From assembly GCF_027947575.1 (NCBI RefSeq), contig NZ_CP116256.1, positions 310,001 through 374,000 on the forward strand: a stretch of 64,000 nt of DNA, in the 5' to 3' direction. The position numbers and the translations under genes are program-made. This DNA comes from Streptomyces rubrogriseus (lineage in GTDB: Bacteria > Actinomycetota > Actinomycetes > Streptomycetales > Streptomycetaceae). This document shows positions 50,795 through 59,495 of the stretch, in pieces. Position 1 is the first letter of the stretch; each line of letters begins with the position of its first letter. Below the pieces are notes generated by a model. The model saw nothing but the letters and a program-made list of their open reading frames with translations, had not been told where the DNA came from and made no database searches.

Positions 50795-51114
50795 GCGAGG
50801 CACTCCCGGGAATTCGCGGTCGTAGCGATGCGGCGCGGTGGTGCGGGACCATGGTTTCGGATGCGTACCGCAGATGCAAGGGCAGATGCACGTGCACGTG
50901 ACCGAAATGGACCTGCCCGTACCGCTTGTTGGTCAATTTTTCCGTCATCTTCGCCTCCCTTTCATCTCTCCCGACGGCCGGTTCTGGCCCACCGCGTGCA
51001 TGATCCTGTGCATTTCCTTTGGCTCGATTCCGTTTCCGTAACCGGACGAGTACTGCTCGGAGTGTTTTAGTGGCAGACTGCGGCCCCTGAAGACGGTTGG
51101 GGAGGCTGGCGAAC
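50795..51114. promoter_or_regulatory. Divergent control region of the ATPase and XRE genes
   Basis: 320 bases with lower GC. It holds TGCACGTGCA (50887-50896) overlapping a TGCACGTG half, the same motif as at 49836-49867 upstream of DUF397. Read leftward, there is an ATG at 50948 with GGGAGG 5 bases upstream that would start a different frame from the ATPase gene. No other gene is supported. Confidence 0.5.
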
Positions 51115-51975
51115 GTGAGCGCGGGAGAGCCCGGATCGGTGGTGCGGCGCATGCTGCTCGGATCACAACTCAGGCGACTGCGTGAGACGCGGGGGATCAC
51201 GCGCGAGGCCGCGGGCTACTCGATCCGCGCCTCGGAGTCGAAGATCAGCCGGATGGAGCTGGGCCGGGTGAGCTTCAAGACGAGGGACGTCGAGGACCTG
51301 CTGACGCTGTACGGCATCACGGACGAGCAGGAGCGCGCCTCCCTGCTCTCCCTGGCCAAGGAGGCCAATGTCGCGGGCTGGTGGCACAGTTACTCGGACG
51401 TGCTGCCCAGCTGGTTCCCCACCTACGTCGGCCTGGAGGGCGCCGCCTCGCTGATCCGGGCTTACGAGGTGCAGTTCGTGCACGGCCTGCTGCAGACCGA
51501 GGAGTACGCCCGCGCGGTCGTCCGGCGCGGCATGAAGGGCGCCGGCGAGGCGGACGTCGAGCGGCGGGTGGCGCTGCGCCTGGAGCGGCAGAAGCACCTG
51601 GTCGCGGAGAACGCCCCCGAGTTCCACATCGTGCTCGACGAGGCCGCCCTGCGCCGCCCCTACGGCGACCGCGAGGTGATGCGCGGCCAGCTCCAGCACC
51701 TGATCGAGGTGTCCGAGCGCCCCAATGTGCGCCTCCAGGTCATGCCGTTCGGCTTCGGCGGGCACTCCGGCGAGAGTGGCGCGTTCACGCTCCTCAGCTT
51801 CCCCGAGTCGGACCTCTCGGACGTCGTCTACCTGGAGCAGCTCACCAGCGCGCTGTACCTGGACAAGCAGGAGGACGTCACCCAGTACGAGACGGCGCTG
51901 AAGGAACTCCAGCAGGACAGCCCGGGGCCGGACGAGAGCCGGGACCTTCTGCGGGGACTCCTTCAACTCTCGTAA
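51115..51975 (+). CDS. XRE-family regulator with DUF5753
   Basis: 286 residues. The N-terminal helix-turn-helix (LGSQLRRLRETRGITREAAGYSIRASESKISRME) is followed by the DUF5753 domain (about 100-280), with VQFVHGLLQTEEYARAV and PNVRLQVMPFGFGGH. This is the Scr1/WhiJ-like class that works with DUF397 partners. GTG start with GGGGAGG 10 bases upstream. It is divergent from the ATPase gene and probably binds the shared TGCACGTGCA sites, which is inference. The downstream aldehyde dehydrogenase starts 76 bases later in the same direction. Confidence 0.88.
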   Translation: MSAGEPGSVVRRMLLGSQLRRLRETRGITREAAGYSIRASESKISRMELGRVSFKTRDVEDLLTLYGITDEQERASLLSLAKEANVAGWWHSYSDVLPSWFPTYVGLEGAASLIRAYEVQFVHGLLQTEEYARAVVRRGMKGAGEADVERRVALRLERQKHLVAENAPEFHIVLDEAALRRPYGDREVMRGQLQHLIEVSERPNVRLQVMPFGFGGHSGESGAFTLLSFPESDLSDVVYLEQLTSALYLDKQEDVTQYETALKELQQDSPGPDESRDLLRGLLQLS

Positions 51976-52050
51976 AACGTCAGTACGATGACGCCCAGTC
52001 AGGCGGCTCGCTCGCGGCGGCTGCGGCAGCTAAGGGGATTGAGGGAACAC

Positions 52051-53511
52051 ATGTCGTCGTACTTCACCGACCTCGCCCAGCAGTACATCGACGGCGAGTG
52101 GCGTCCCGGCACCGGCTCCTGGGACATCATCGACTTCAACCCGTACGACAACGAGAAGCTCGCCTCGATCACGATAGCCACCGTCGACGAGGTCGACGCC
52201 GCCTACCGGGCCGCCGAGCGGGCGCAGAAGCAGTGGGCCGCGACGAACCCCTACGCACGCCGCGCGGTGTTCGAGAAGGCGCTGCGCCTGGTGGAGGAGC
52301 GCGAGGCGGAGATCGGCGAGGCGATCGTCGCCGAGCTGGGCGGCACCCGCCTGAAGGCCGCCTTCGAGCTGCACCTCGCCAAGGAGTTCCTGCGCGAGGC
52401 GGTCCACCTGGCACTCGCGCCCGAGGGCCGGATCATCCCCTCGCCCGTCGACGGCAAGGAGAACCGCGTCTACCGGGTGCCGGTCGGCGTCGTGGGCGTC
52501 ATCAGCCCCTTCAACTTCCCCTTCCTGCTCTCCCTGAAGTCGGTCGCCCCGGCCCTCGCCCTGGGCAACGGCGTCGTCCTCAAGCCGCACCAGAACACGC
52601 CGATCGTGGGCGGCACGCTGGTCGCGAAGATCCTCGAGGACGCCGGACTGCCGGGCGGCCTGCTCAACGTGGTGGTCACCGACATCGCGGAGATCGGCGA
52701 CGCCTTCATCGAGCACCCGGTCCCCAAGGTGATCTCCTTCACCGGTTCCGACAAGGTCGGCCGCCACGTGGCCACGGTCTGCGCCGCCAACTTCAAGCGC
52801 TCGGTCCTCGAACTGGGCGGAAACAGCGCGCTGGTGGTGCTCGACGACGCCGACGTCGACTACGCGGTCGACGCCGCGGTCTTCAGCCGCTTCGTCCACC
52901 AGGGCCAGGTCTGCATGGCCGCCAACCGCGTGCTGGTCGACCGCGCGGTGGCCGACGAGTTCACCGAGAAGTTCGTCGCCAAGGTGCACACCCTCAAGAC
53001 CGGCGACCCCCGCGACCCGGCGACCGTCATCGGCCCGGTGATCAACTCCTCGCAGGCCGACGCGCTCTCCGGCGTGGTCGAGCAGGCGCTCGCCGAGGGC
53101 GCCACCGCCCTGGTGCGCGGCTCGGTCACCGACAACCTCGTCGAGCCGTCGGTCCTGACCGGCCTGCCCGCCGACTCGGCGCTGCTCCAGCAGGAGGTCT
53201 TCGGCCCGGTCGCCTTCCTCGTCCCCTTCGACGGCGAGGAGGAGGCCGTACGCCTCGTCAACGACACGCCGTACGGGCTGAGCGGCGCCGTGCACACCGG
53301 GGACGTCGAGCGCGGCGTCAACTTCGCCAAGCGGATCGACACCGGCATGTTCCACGTGAACGACGGGACCGTGCACGACGAGCCGATCGTGCCCTTCGGC
53401 GGCGAGAAGCACTCCGGCCTCGGCCGCCTCAACGGCGACACCATGCTGGACGCCTTCACCACGCAGAAGTGGATCTCCGTGCAGCACGGGCGCAGCGGCT
53501 TCCCGTTCTAG
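52051..53511 (+). CDS. Aldehyde dehydrogenase family protein
   Basis: 486 residues of the NAD(P)+-dependent aldehyde dehydrogenase family. The catalytic Cys288 lies in GQVCMA and the general-base Glu254 in LELGGNSA; FTGSDKVG is the cofactor-loop motif. The length is normal. It resembles the benzaldehyde/vanillin dehydrogenase group, but the substrate is not certain. The ATG at 52051 has GAGGG 6 bases upstream. It follows the XRE gene; co-transcription is possible. Confidence 0.9.
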   Translation: MSSYFTDLAQQYIDGEWRPGTGSWDIIDFNPYDNEKLASITIATVDEVDAAYRAAERAQKQWAATNPYARRAVFEKALRLVEEREAEIGEAIVAELGGTRLKAAFELHLAKEFLREAVHLALAPEGRIIPSPVDGKENRVYRVPVGVVGVISPFNFPFLLSLKSVAPALALGNGVVLKPHQNTPIVGGTLVAKILEDAGLPGGLLNVVVTDIAEIGDAFIEHPVPKVISFTGSDKVGRHVATVCAANFKRSVLELGGNSALVVLDDADVDYAVDAAVFSRFVHQGQVCMAANRVLVDRAVADEFTEKFVAKVHTLKTGDPRDPATVIGPVINSSQADALSGVVEQALAEGATALVRGSVTDNLVEPSVLTGLPADSALLQQEVFGPVAFLVPFDGEEEAVRLVNDTPYGLSGAVHTGDVERGVNFAKRIDTGMFHVNDGTVHDEPIVPFGGEKHSGLGRLNGDTMLDAFTTQKWISVQHGRSGFPF

Positions 53512-53573
53512 CGGGCCGAGAGTTCCGAGGGTCCCGGCGGGCGGCGCCCGGGGCCGGATCTAGGCTGGACCCC

Positions 53574-54215
53574 ATGTCAGCGATCCGTCTCCTCGTGCTC
53601 GGCGCCGTCCGCCAGCACGGGCGGGCCCACGGCTACCAGGTGCGCAACGACCTGGAGTACTGGGGCGCGCACGAGTGGTCCAACGCCAAGCCCGGCTCGA
53701 TCTACCACGCGCTGAAGCAGATGGCGAAACAGGGGCTGCTCCTCGCGCACGAGATCGCGCCGTCCACGGCGGGCGGGCCGCCGCGGGTGGAGTACGAGAT
53801 CACCGGGCAGGGCACCGAGGAGTACCTCTCCCTGCTCCGCGCCTACCTCACCGCCTACGACCAGCGGCCGGACGTGCTCACCGCGGCGCTCGGCTTCATG
53901 GTCGACCTCCCGCGCGAGGAGGCCCTCGCCCTGCTGGAGGAGCGGGTGCGCAGGATCGAGGAGTGGCGGGCCTCCGTCACCGAGTACTACATGCCCGCGG
54001 AGGGGCCCGGCCAGTACGGGCACATCGGCGAGATCATGAACTACTGGGTCCACTCGGCCGACTCCGGTGCCGAGTGGACCCGCGGCCTCATCGAACGAGT
54101 CCGGGGCGGCGCGTACACCTTCGCCGGCGAGGGTGAGCCGTTCGTGGGTGTGCTGGCGGAGGGGGAGGAGAACCCCTTCGCCGCGGGGCGGCCGCACTAC
54201 GGGGATGCTCGCTAA
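53574..54215 (+). CDS. PadR-family transcriptional regulator
   Basis: 213 residues. The PadR winged helix is at the N-terminus (MSAIRLLVLGAVRQHGRAHGYQV, SIYHALKQMAKQGLL, YEITGQGTEEY), and a C-terminal helical dimerisation domain follows. The ATG lies 7 bases after TAGGCT (53561-53566), so the mRNA is probably leaderless. It lies directly upstream of a drug-exporter-type ABC system, which it probably represses until a ligand binds; the shared region 54216-54302 would carry the operator. Confidence 0.88.
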   Translation: MSAIRLLVLGAVRQHGRAHGYQVRNDLEYWGAHEWSNAKPGSIYHALKQMAKQGLLLAHEIAPSTAGGPPRVEYEITGQGTEEYLSLLRAYLTAYDQRPDVLTAALGFMVDLPREEALALLEERVRRIEEWRASVTEYYMPAEGPGQYGHIGEIMNYWVHSADSGAEWTRGLIERVRGGAYTFAGEGEPFVGVLAEGEENPFAAGRPHYGDAR

Positions 54216-54302
54216 TCAAGTTTGACCAATGGGGGGTCGGGGGTTATCTTCTGAGCTAGTAGTCAAATTTGGCTAGCTTGTCTCTCGAAAGGGAAGCGGG
54301 GA
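54216..54302 (+). promoter_or_regulatory. Probable operator/promoter of the ABC exporter
   Basis: A short AT-rich region with the near-palindrome TAGTCAAATTTGGCTA (54260-54275) and a related AAGTTTGACC (54219-54228). It lies between padR and the exporter genes. Assignment of PadR to this site is inference. Confidence 0.5.
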
Positions 54303-55250
54303 GTGGCAGTGGCCGACGCGGCGATCACCGTCGAAGGAGCACGCAAGGAGTACGGCAGCAAGAACGCGTTGGACGGACTCGACCTCACGGTCACGCGCGG
54401 CACGGTGCACGGCGTGCTGGGCCCGAACGGAGCGGGCAAGACGACCCTGGTCCGGATCCTGTCCACGCTGCTGCGGCCCGACGCCGGCCGCGTCGAGGTG
54501 GCGGGGCACGACGTCGTCGCCGAGGCGTACGCGGTGCGGCTGCGCATCGGCCTGCTCGGCCAGCACGCGGCGCTCGACGAGGAGCTGGGCGGCCGGCAGA
54601 ACCTGGAGATGTTCGGCCGCCTGCACCACCTGGGCGCCCGCCGGGCCCGCGCGCGTGCCGACGAACTGCTCGTCCGCTTCGGCCTCTCCGACACCGGCCG
54701 CAAGCCGGTCAGCGCCTACAGCGGAGGCATGCGCCGCCGCCTGGACCTGGCCGCGTCCCTCATCACCGAACCGGAGGTGCTCTTCCTGGACGAGCCGACC
54801 ACCGGCCTCGACCCGCGCGGCCGCGCCGAGGTGTGGGACTCGGTCCGCTCCCTGGTCGGCGCCGGTACGACGGTCCTGCTCACCACCCAGTACCTGGAGG
54901 AGGCCGACCAGCTCGCCGACCGCATCTCGGTCGTCGACGCCGGCCGTGTCGTCGCCGACGGCACGGCGGACGAACTCAAGGCCGCCACCGGCGGCGACCG
55001 CGTCGACGTCGTCCTGCGCGACGCCGGCCACCTGGGCGCCGCGGTGGCCCTGCTGCCGCTCACCGGCGTCCGCGTGGATACCGACCGCCGGCTCCTCAGC
55101 GCCCCCGTCACCGACCGCATGGCCGCGCTCTCCGGCGTCGTACGGGCGTTGGAGGAGGCCGGTATCGAGGCCGAGGACGTGGCGCTGCGCCGGCCGACCC
55201 TGGACGAGGTGTTCCTGCACCTCACCGACCGCACGAAGGAGGCCGCGTGA
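54303..55250 (+). CDS. ABC transporter ATPase (DrrA-like)
   Basis: 315 residues. Walker [10 protein letters not shown], signature [12 protein letters not shown], Walker [15 protein letters not shown]-loop [10 protein letters not shown], and a C-terminal DrrA-like domain after residue 230. Members export antibiotics or lipids. GTG start; a second GTG two codons on is also possible. The stop overlaps the permease start by 4 bases. Controlled probably by the upstream PadR. Confidence 0.92.
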   Translation: MAVADAAITVEGARKEYGSKNALDGLDLTVTRGTVHGVLGPNGAGKTTLVRILSTLLRPDAGRVEVAGHDVVAEAYAVRLRIGLLGQHAALDEELGGRQNLEMFGRLHHLGARRARARADELLVRFGLSDTGRKPVSAYSGGMRRRLDLAASLITEPEVLFLDEPTTGLDPRGRAEVWDSVRSLVGAGTTVLLTTQYLEEADQLADRISVVDAGRVVADGTADELKAATGGDRVDVVLRDAGHLGAAVALLPLTGVRVDTDRRLLSAPVTDRMAALSGVVRALEEAGIEAEDVALRRPTLDEVFLHLTDRTKEAA

Positions 55251-56029
55251 GCACGAGCGTTCCGAACGCCACGTCGTACGCCCTGTCCGACTCCTGGACC
55301 ATGACCCGCCGCGAGCTGGCCCGCTGGGGACGGCAGCCGGTGACGGTCGTCGTGAACCTGGTCTTCCCCGTCATGCTGCTGCTGATGTTCGGCTACCTGG
55401 TCGGCGGCGGCCGGGGCCTGAGCGGCGACTACGTCGACTACCTGGTCCCCGGGATGCTCGCCCTCACCATGGCCTTCGGCCTGGAGGGCACGATGATCGC
55501 CGTCACCCGGGACCTCGACAAGGGCGTCGTCGACCGCTTCCGCTCCCTCCCGATGGCCAACGGCGCGGTCCTGGTCGGCCGTTCCGCCGCCGACATGCTC
55601 CAGTCGGCGCTCGGCCTCGCCGTGCTGACCGGCGTCGGGTACGCGCTGGGCTGGCGGGCCCACGGCGGCCCCGGCGCCTTCCTCGGCGCGGTCGGCCTGC
55701 TCCTGCTCTTCCGCTTCGCCATGCTGTGGATCGGCATCTTCCTGGCCCTGGTGGCGGGCAAGCCCGAGCTGGTGCAGGCGGTGCAGATCCTGGTCTGGCC
55801 GGTCGGCTTCCTGTCCAACGCCTTCGCCACCCCCGGCTCCATGCCCGGCTGGCTGGGCACCGTCGTCGAGTGGAACCCGATGTCCCAGACCGCCACGGCC
55901 GTCCGCGACCTCTTCGGCGGCCCCGGCGGCGAGTCCGGCCACCTCTGGGCCGCCGTCGCCTGGCCGCTGGCGCTGCTCGCGGTGTTCTTCCCGCTGGCGG
56001 TGAGGAGGTTCGCCCGGCTGAGCCGTTGA
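55247..56029 (+). CDS. ABC-2 type transporter permease (DrrB-like)
   Basis: 260 residues with six hydrophobic segments and the ABC-2 signature region ([20 protein letters not shown]). The N-terminal [16 protein letters not shown] is the usual cytoplasmic start. GTG start with AAGGAGG 5-11 bases upstream, overlapping the ATPase stop, so translation is coupled. Together with the ATPase it forms a complete exporter. Confidence 0.92.
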   Translation: MSTSVPNATSYALSDSWTMTRRELARWGRQPVTVVVNLVFPVMLLLMFGYLVGGGRGLSGDYVDYLVPGMLALTMAFGLEGTMIAVTRDLDKGVVDRFRSLPMANGAVLVGRSAADMLQSALGLAVLTGVGYALGWRAHGGPGAFLGAVGLLLLFRFAMLWIGIFLALVAGKPELVQAVQILVWPVGFLSNAFATPGSMPGWLGTVVEWNPMSQTATAVRDLFGGPGGESGHLWAAVAWPLALLAVFFPLAVRRFARLSR

Positions 56030-56412
56030 GGCGCGGCGAAGTGGGCCGGCGGCGCCCGCGTGAGTGGACGGGTGCGGGACGCCCGGCGGCGAGGTGGGCG
56101 GTGAGGAAGCGGGCGGCGCGGTCGAGTGCGGCGTCCGCCTCCTCCGGGCGGCCGTGGTGGAGCTGGTGGACGTGGGGGAGGCCGGGCCCCAGGCCGACCG
56201 GTTGGTGGCCGCCGACCGGTGGTGTGCGGGGCGCGCACCCCCCCAGGACCGCCGGAACGGCCGGGCGTCGCCCGGCTCCGTCGGCCAAGGACGCGCCGGT
56301 CTCGCTGACCGCGGGGATCGCGCCCGGCGACCTGAGCCGCCTCACCGCGACGCTCCCGGGGGAACCCGGAGGCGGGCGCCCGCGGCAGCCCGGGCCGACG
56401 AGGGAGCCGGGG
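56030..56412. other. Intergenic region, possibly with a decayed esterase tail
   Basis: 383 bases between convergent permease and gadB genes. No intact gene is supported. Read leftward, 56088-56345 contains LPHVHQLHHG followed by EEADAALDRAARFLTAHL, which resembles the C-terminal His and helix of alpha/beta-fold esterases; the rest of the enzyme is missing. Confidence 0.4.
56088..56345 (-). pseudogene. Possible esterase C-terminal remnant
   Basis: About 86 codons with an esterase-like end (HVHQL and ALDRAARFLTAHL) but no catalytic Ser elbow, no proper start and no stop at the end of the similarity. It could be a decayed alpha/beta hydrolase or a chance match. Confidence 0.25.
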
Positions 56413-57840
56413 TCAGTGGTGGAACCCGGTCGCCGCCCCCTTGTCCCGGGTCAGCGGGTGCGGCTGCCGGCGCAGCTCGGGCAGCAGCCGCTCGAGGTCG
56501 TCCAGGAGCAGGTCCGCCATGTCGGCCGAGAAGCCGTTGCGGCACACCACCCGCAGCACGGAGAGGTCCTCGCGGTGCGGCGGGAAGGTGTACGCCGGCA
56601 CCAGCCAGCCGCCCTCCCGCAGCCGCCGGGACACGTCGAAGACGTCGTACGCCGTCACCTCGTCGGCCGTCGTGAAGGCGAACACGGGCAGCTGGTCGCC
56701 GCGCGTCAGCAGCCGGAAGTCGCCGAGCGCCGCCACCCGCCGCGCGACGGAGCCCGCGATGTCCCGCGCGTTCTGCTGCACGGCCCGGTAGCCCTCGCGG
56801 CCCAGCCGCAGGAACGTGTAGTACTGCGCCACCACCTGCGCGCCGGGCCGGGAGAAGTTCAGCGCGAAGGTCGGCATGTCGCCGCCCAGGTAGTTCACCC
56901 GGAACACCAGCTCCTCGGGCAGCGCCTCGGCATCCCGCCACAGTGCCCAGCCGACGCCGGGGTAGACCAGCCCGTACTTGTGCCCCGAGGTGTTGATCGA
57001 GGCGACCCGGGGCAGCCGGAAGTCCCACACCAGGTCCTCGTCCAGGAAGGGCGCGACCATGCCGCCCGAGGCCCCGTCGACGTGCACCGGGACGTCGAGC
57101 CCGGTCCGCTCCTGGAGGGCGTCCAGGGCCGCGCACAGGTCGGCGACCGGCTCGTAGGAGCCGTCGAAGGTGGAGCCCAGGATGCCGACGACCCCGATGG
57201 TGTTCTCGTCGCACAGCTCGGCGGCGGCCTGCGGGTCCAGGTGGAAGCGGTCGCCCTCCATCGGGACCTGGCGGGCCTCCACCTCCCAGAAGTTGCAGAA
57301 CTTCTCCCAGCAGACCTGGACGTTCACGCCCATCACGAGATTGGGCCGCACGTCCTTCGCCGGATAGCGGTCGGCGTTGCGCAGCGCCCAGCGCCGCTTG
57401 AGCGCCATCCCCGCCAGCATGCACGCCTCGCTCGACCCGGTCGTCGAGCAGCCCACGGCCGCCGACGGGTCCGGCGCGTGCCACAGGTCGGCGAGCATCG
57501 CCACGCAGCGCCGCTCCAGCTCGGCGGTGCGCGGGTACTCGTCCTTGTCGATCATGTTCTTGTCCCGGCACTCGCTCATCAGGACCCCGGCCTGCGGCTC
57601 CATCCAGGTGGTGACGAAGGTGGCCAGGTTGAGCCGCGCGTTGCCGTCGAGCATCAGCTCGTCGTGGACCAGCCGGTACGCGGTCTCCGGCGGCAGCGGG
57701 GAGTCGGGCAGCCGGTGCGAGGGCGGGGCCTCGGTCATGCCGCCGAGCGGGTTCGCCGCCGCGTGGAAGGGGTTCACGGCGAGCCGGCGCCGGTCACGAT
57801 CGCCGTCGTGGGACGGGCGGGGACCCTGGTGCAGTGACAT
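56413..57840 (-). CDS. gadB: Glutamate decarboxylase (PLP-dependent)
   Basis: 475 residues, close to bacterial GadB (466). It converts glutamate to GABA and CO2, consuming a proton. The PLP-binding Lys288 lies in INTSGHKYG, preceded by VHVDGASGG (cofactor Asp) and GSTFDGSYEP; CSTTGSSEA binds phosphate. The ATG at 57840 lies 7 bases after TACCGT and lacks a ribosome site, suggesting a leaderless mRNA. A longer GTG start 12 codons upstream is less likely. No adjacent glutamate/GABA antiporter is visible. Confidence 0.93.
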   Translation of the reverse strand: MSLHQGPRPSHDGDRDRRRLAVNPFHAAANPLGGMTEAPPSHRLPDSPLPPETAYRLVHDELMLDGNARLNLATFVTTWMEPQAGVLMSECRDKNMIDKDEYPRTAELERRCVAMLADLWHAPDPSAAVGCSTTGSSEACMLAGMALKRRWALRNADRYPAKDVRPNLVMGVNVQVCWEKFCNFWEVEARQVPMEGDRFHLDPQAAAELCDENTIGVVGILGSTFDGSYEPVADLCAALDALQERTGLDVPVHVDGASGGMVAPFLDEDLVWDFRLPRVASINTSGHKYGLVYPGVGWALWRDAEALPEELVFRVNYLGGDMPTFALNFSRPGAQVVAQYYTFLRLGREGYRAVQQNARDIAGSVARRVAALGDFRLLTRGDQLPVFAFTTADEVTAYDVFDVSRRLREGGWLVPAYTFPPHREDLSVLRVVCRNGFSADMADLLLDDLERLLPELRRQPHPLTRDKGAATGFHH

Positions 57841-57909
57841 GCGTCCGACGGTAGGCCGGGGCCCGGGGGGCCGCACCCGGGGACGTACGGACGGGCGCGG
57901 GCCCGCACC

Positions 57910-58512
57910 TCACGCCGTGTCGGGCGCCGGTCTCCCGTTGTCGTCGAACCGGGCGACGGCGTCGGCGACGAGCTCGTCGGTCTGGTGCGGCGGGACGATG
58001 CCGCAGCTGATCAATCCCGCCAGGCCCTGGAACGTGGCGAGGAAGACCAGGCCGGCCCGCTGCGCGTCCTGCGCGCCGGGGCCGCCCTCGGGCCGGGCCT
58101 GCTGGAAGACGTCGAGGATCGGCTCGAAGGCCTCGGCGGCGCTGCGCGCCACGGCTTCCGCGCCCGCGCCGTGCTTGTGCGCGAACATCAGCTCGACCAG
58201 GTTCGGCTCGGAGGTCGTGAAGCCGATGTAGGCGTCCGCGATCGAACGGATCCGCTCCGTGGGCCCGCCCGGGGCCGCGGCCGCTTCCCGCAGTCGCGCC
58301 CCGAGCCGCGCGAACCCCTCCACCGCGAGCGCGTCGAGCAGCGCCTGGCGATCCGGGAAGTACCGGCGCGGCGCGGCATGAGTCACCCCGATCTCCCCGG
58401 AGAGCTCCCGAAGGGAGAGCTCTGCCGCCCCCTTCTCGTGGAGCTTCGTCGCAGCACGGTCCAGCAGCGCCTGACGCAGGTTGCCGTGATGGTACGGACG
58501 GGGCGGGGTCAT
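57910..58512 (-). CDS. TetR-family regulator
   Basis: 200 residues. N-terminal helix-turn-helix: HHGNLRQALLDRAATKL, then LSLRELSGEIGVTHAAPRRYFPDRQALL. The C-terminal ligand domain (about 80-200) contains AGLVFLATFQGLAGLI. It is divergent from the short-chain dehydrogenase gene and probably represses it from an operator inside the dehydrogenase promoter (58542-58561). The ligand is unknown. Confidence 0.9.
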   Translation of the reverse strand: MTPPRPYHHGNLRQALLDRAATKLHEKGAAELSLRELSGEIGVTHAAPRRYFPDRQALLDALAVEGFARLGARLREAAAAPGGPTERIRSIADAYIGFTTSEPNLVELMFAHKHGAGAEAVARSAAEAFEPILDVFQQARPEGGPGAQDAQRAGLVFLATFQGLAGLISCGIVPPHQTDELVADAVARFDDNGRPAPDTA

Positions 58513-58538
58513 CTCGTCAGACTACCAAGCAGTTTCCA

Positions 58539-58567
58539 TTGACTACATTGTATCCAGTGGTTACATT
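58539..58567 (+). promoter_or_regulatory. Promoter of the SDR gene with operator in the spacer
   Basis: TTGACT (58539-58544), 17-base spacer, TACATT (58562-58567), a near-consensus HrdB-type promoter. An imperfect dyad (ACTAC...GTGGT) fills the spacer at 58542-58561, a good site for the divergent TetR protein. The GTG start is 6 bases after the -10, so the mRNA is probably leaderless. Confidence 0.72.
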
Positions 58568-58573
58568 CGAGCG

Positions 58574-59488
58574 GTGTCCACTCTCTCCTCTTCTTCACAC
58601 ATCCCTGACCAGACCGGCCGGACCGTCGTGATCACCGGGGGCGCCGGCGGCATCGGTCGATCCGCCGCCTCGGCGCTCGCCATGCGGGGCGCGCGGGTGA
58701 TTCTCGCCGTCCGCGATCAGGCAAAGGGGCGTGCGGCAGCACGCGACATGGGAGGCCGGGCCGAGGTCCGCGCCCTCGACCTGGCCTCGCTCGCATCGAT
58801 CCGGGAGTTCGCCGAAGGCCTGCGCGAGCCGGTCGACGTCCTCGTGAACAACGCCGGAGCGATGACCGCCGCTCGCCAGGAGACGCGGGACGGCTTCGAG
58901 AGCCAGCTCGGCGTCAATCACCTCGGCCACTTCGCGCTGACGAACCTCCTCCTGGACCGCGTCACCGGCCGAGTGGTGACGATCTCGTCCAGCGCCCACC
59001 GTTCGGCACACATCGACTTCGAGGACCTCCAGTGGGAGCGGCGCCCCTACCGTCCTTTCGGCGCCTACGGCCAGTCCAAGCTGGCCAACCTGCTGTTCAC
59101 GTCCGAATTGCAGCGCCGGCTCACCGAGGCCGGCTCGCCGGTGACCGCCACGGCCGCGCATCCCGGATGGGCGTCGACCGGGTTCCGGATCACCAGCGGC
59201 AACCGGCTCTTCGACGCGCTCGTGGCGTTCAGCACGCCGTTCCTCGCGCACGGCCCGCAGGGCGGCGCGCTCCCGACCCTGCTGGCGTCGACCGGCGAGG
59301 TACCCGCCGGGAGCTTCGCCGGCCCGAGCCGCTTCGGCGGCGTGCGCGGACCCGCCGCGCTCGCCGAGCCGTCCGGTCGAGCAAAGGACCCCGAGACCGC
59401 CAGACGTCTGTGGGAGGTCTCCGAGCGGCTCACGGGCACCGGGTTCCCGCTGGCCGCGGACGCGCCCGCCGGTCCGGGCACACCTTGA
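58574..59488 (+). CDS. Short-chain dehydrogenase/reductase
   Basis: 304 residues with an N-terminal Rossmann fold: TGGAGGIG (21-28), NNAGA, the catalytic YGQSK (Tyr-x-x-x-Lys) and a Ser in ISSSAH. The pattern resembles the retinol-dehydrogenase/WW-oxidoreductase branch. NAD(P)H-linked oxidation or reduction of an unknown alcohol or ketone. GTG start. It is divergent from and probably controlled by the TetR gene. Confidence 0.9.
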   Translation: MSTLSSSSHIPDQTGRTVVITGGAGGIGRSAASALAMRGARVILAVRDQAKGRAAARDMGGRAEVRALDLASLASIREFAEGLREPVDVLVNNAGAMTAARQETRDGFESQLGVNHLGHFALTNLLLDRVTGRVVTISSSAHRSAHIDFEDLQWERRPYRPFGAYGQSKLANLLFTSELQRRLTEAGSPVTATAAHPGWASTGFRITSGNRLFDALVAFSTPFLAHGPQGGALPTLLASTGEVPAGSFAGPSRFGGVRGPAALAEPSGRAKDPETARRLWEVSERLTGTGFPLAADAPAGPGTP

Positions 59489-59495
59489 CGGGTGG

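Noticed and set aside
50439..50948. A 169-codon protein starting at the strong ribosome site upstream of the RsbW-like gene
   Set aside because: It overlaps the conserved ATPase frame for most of its length and has shadow composition there; at most a short leader is translated.
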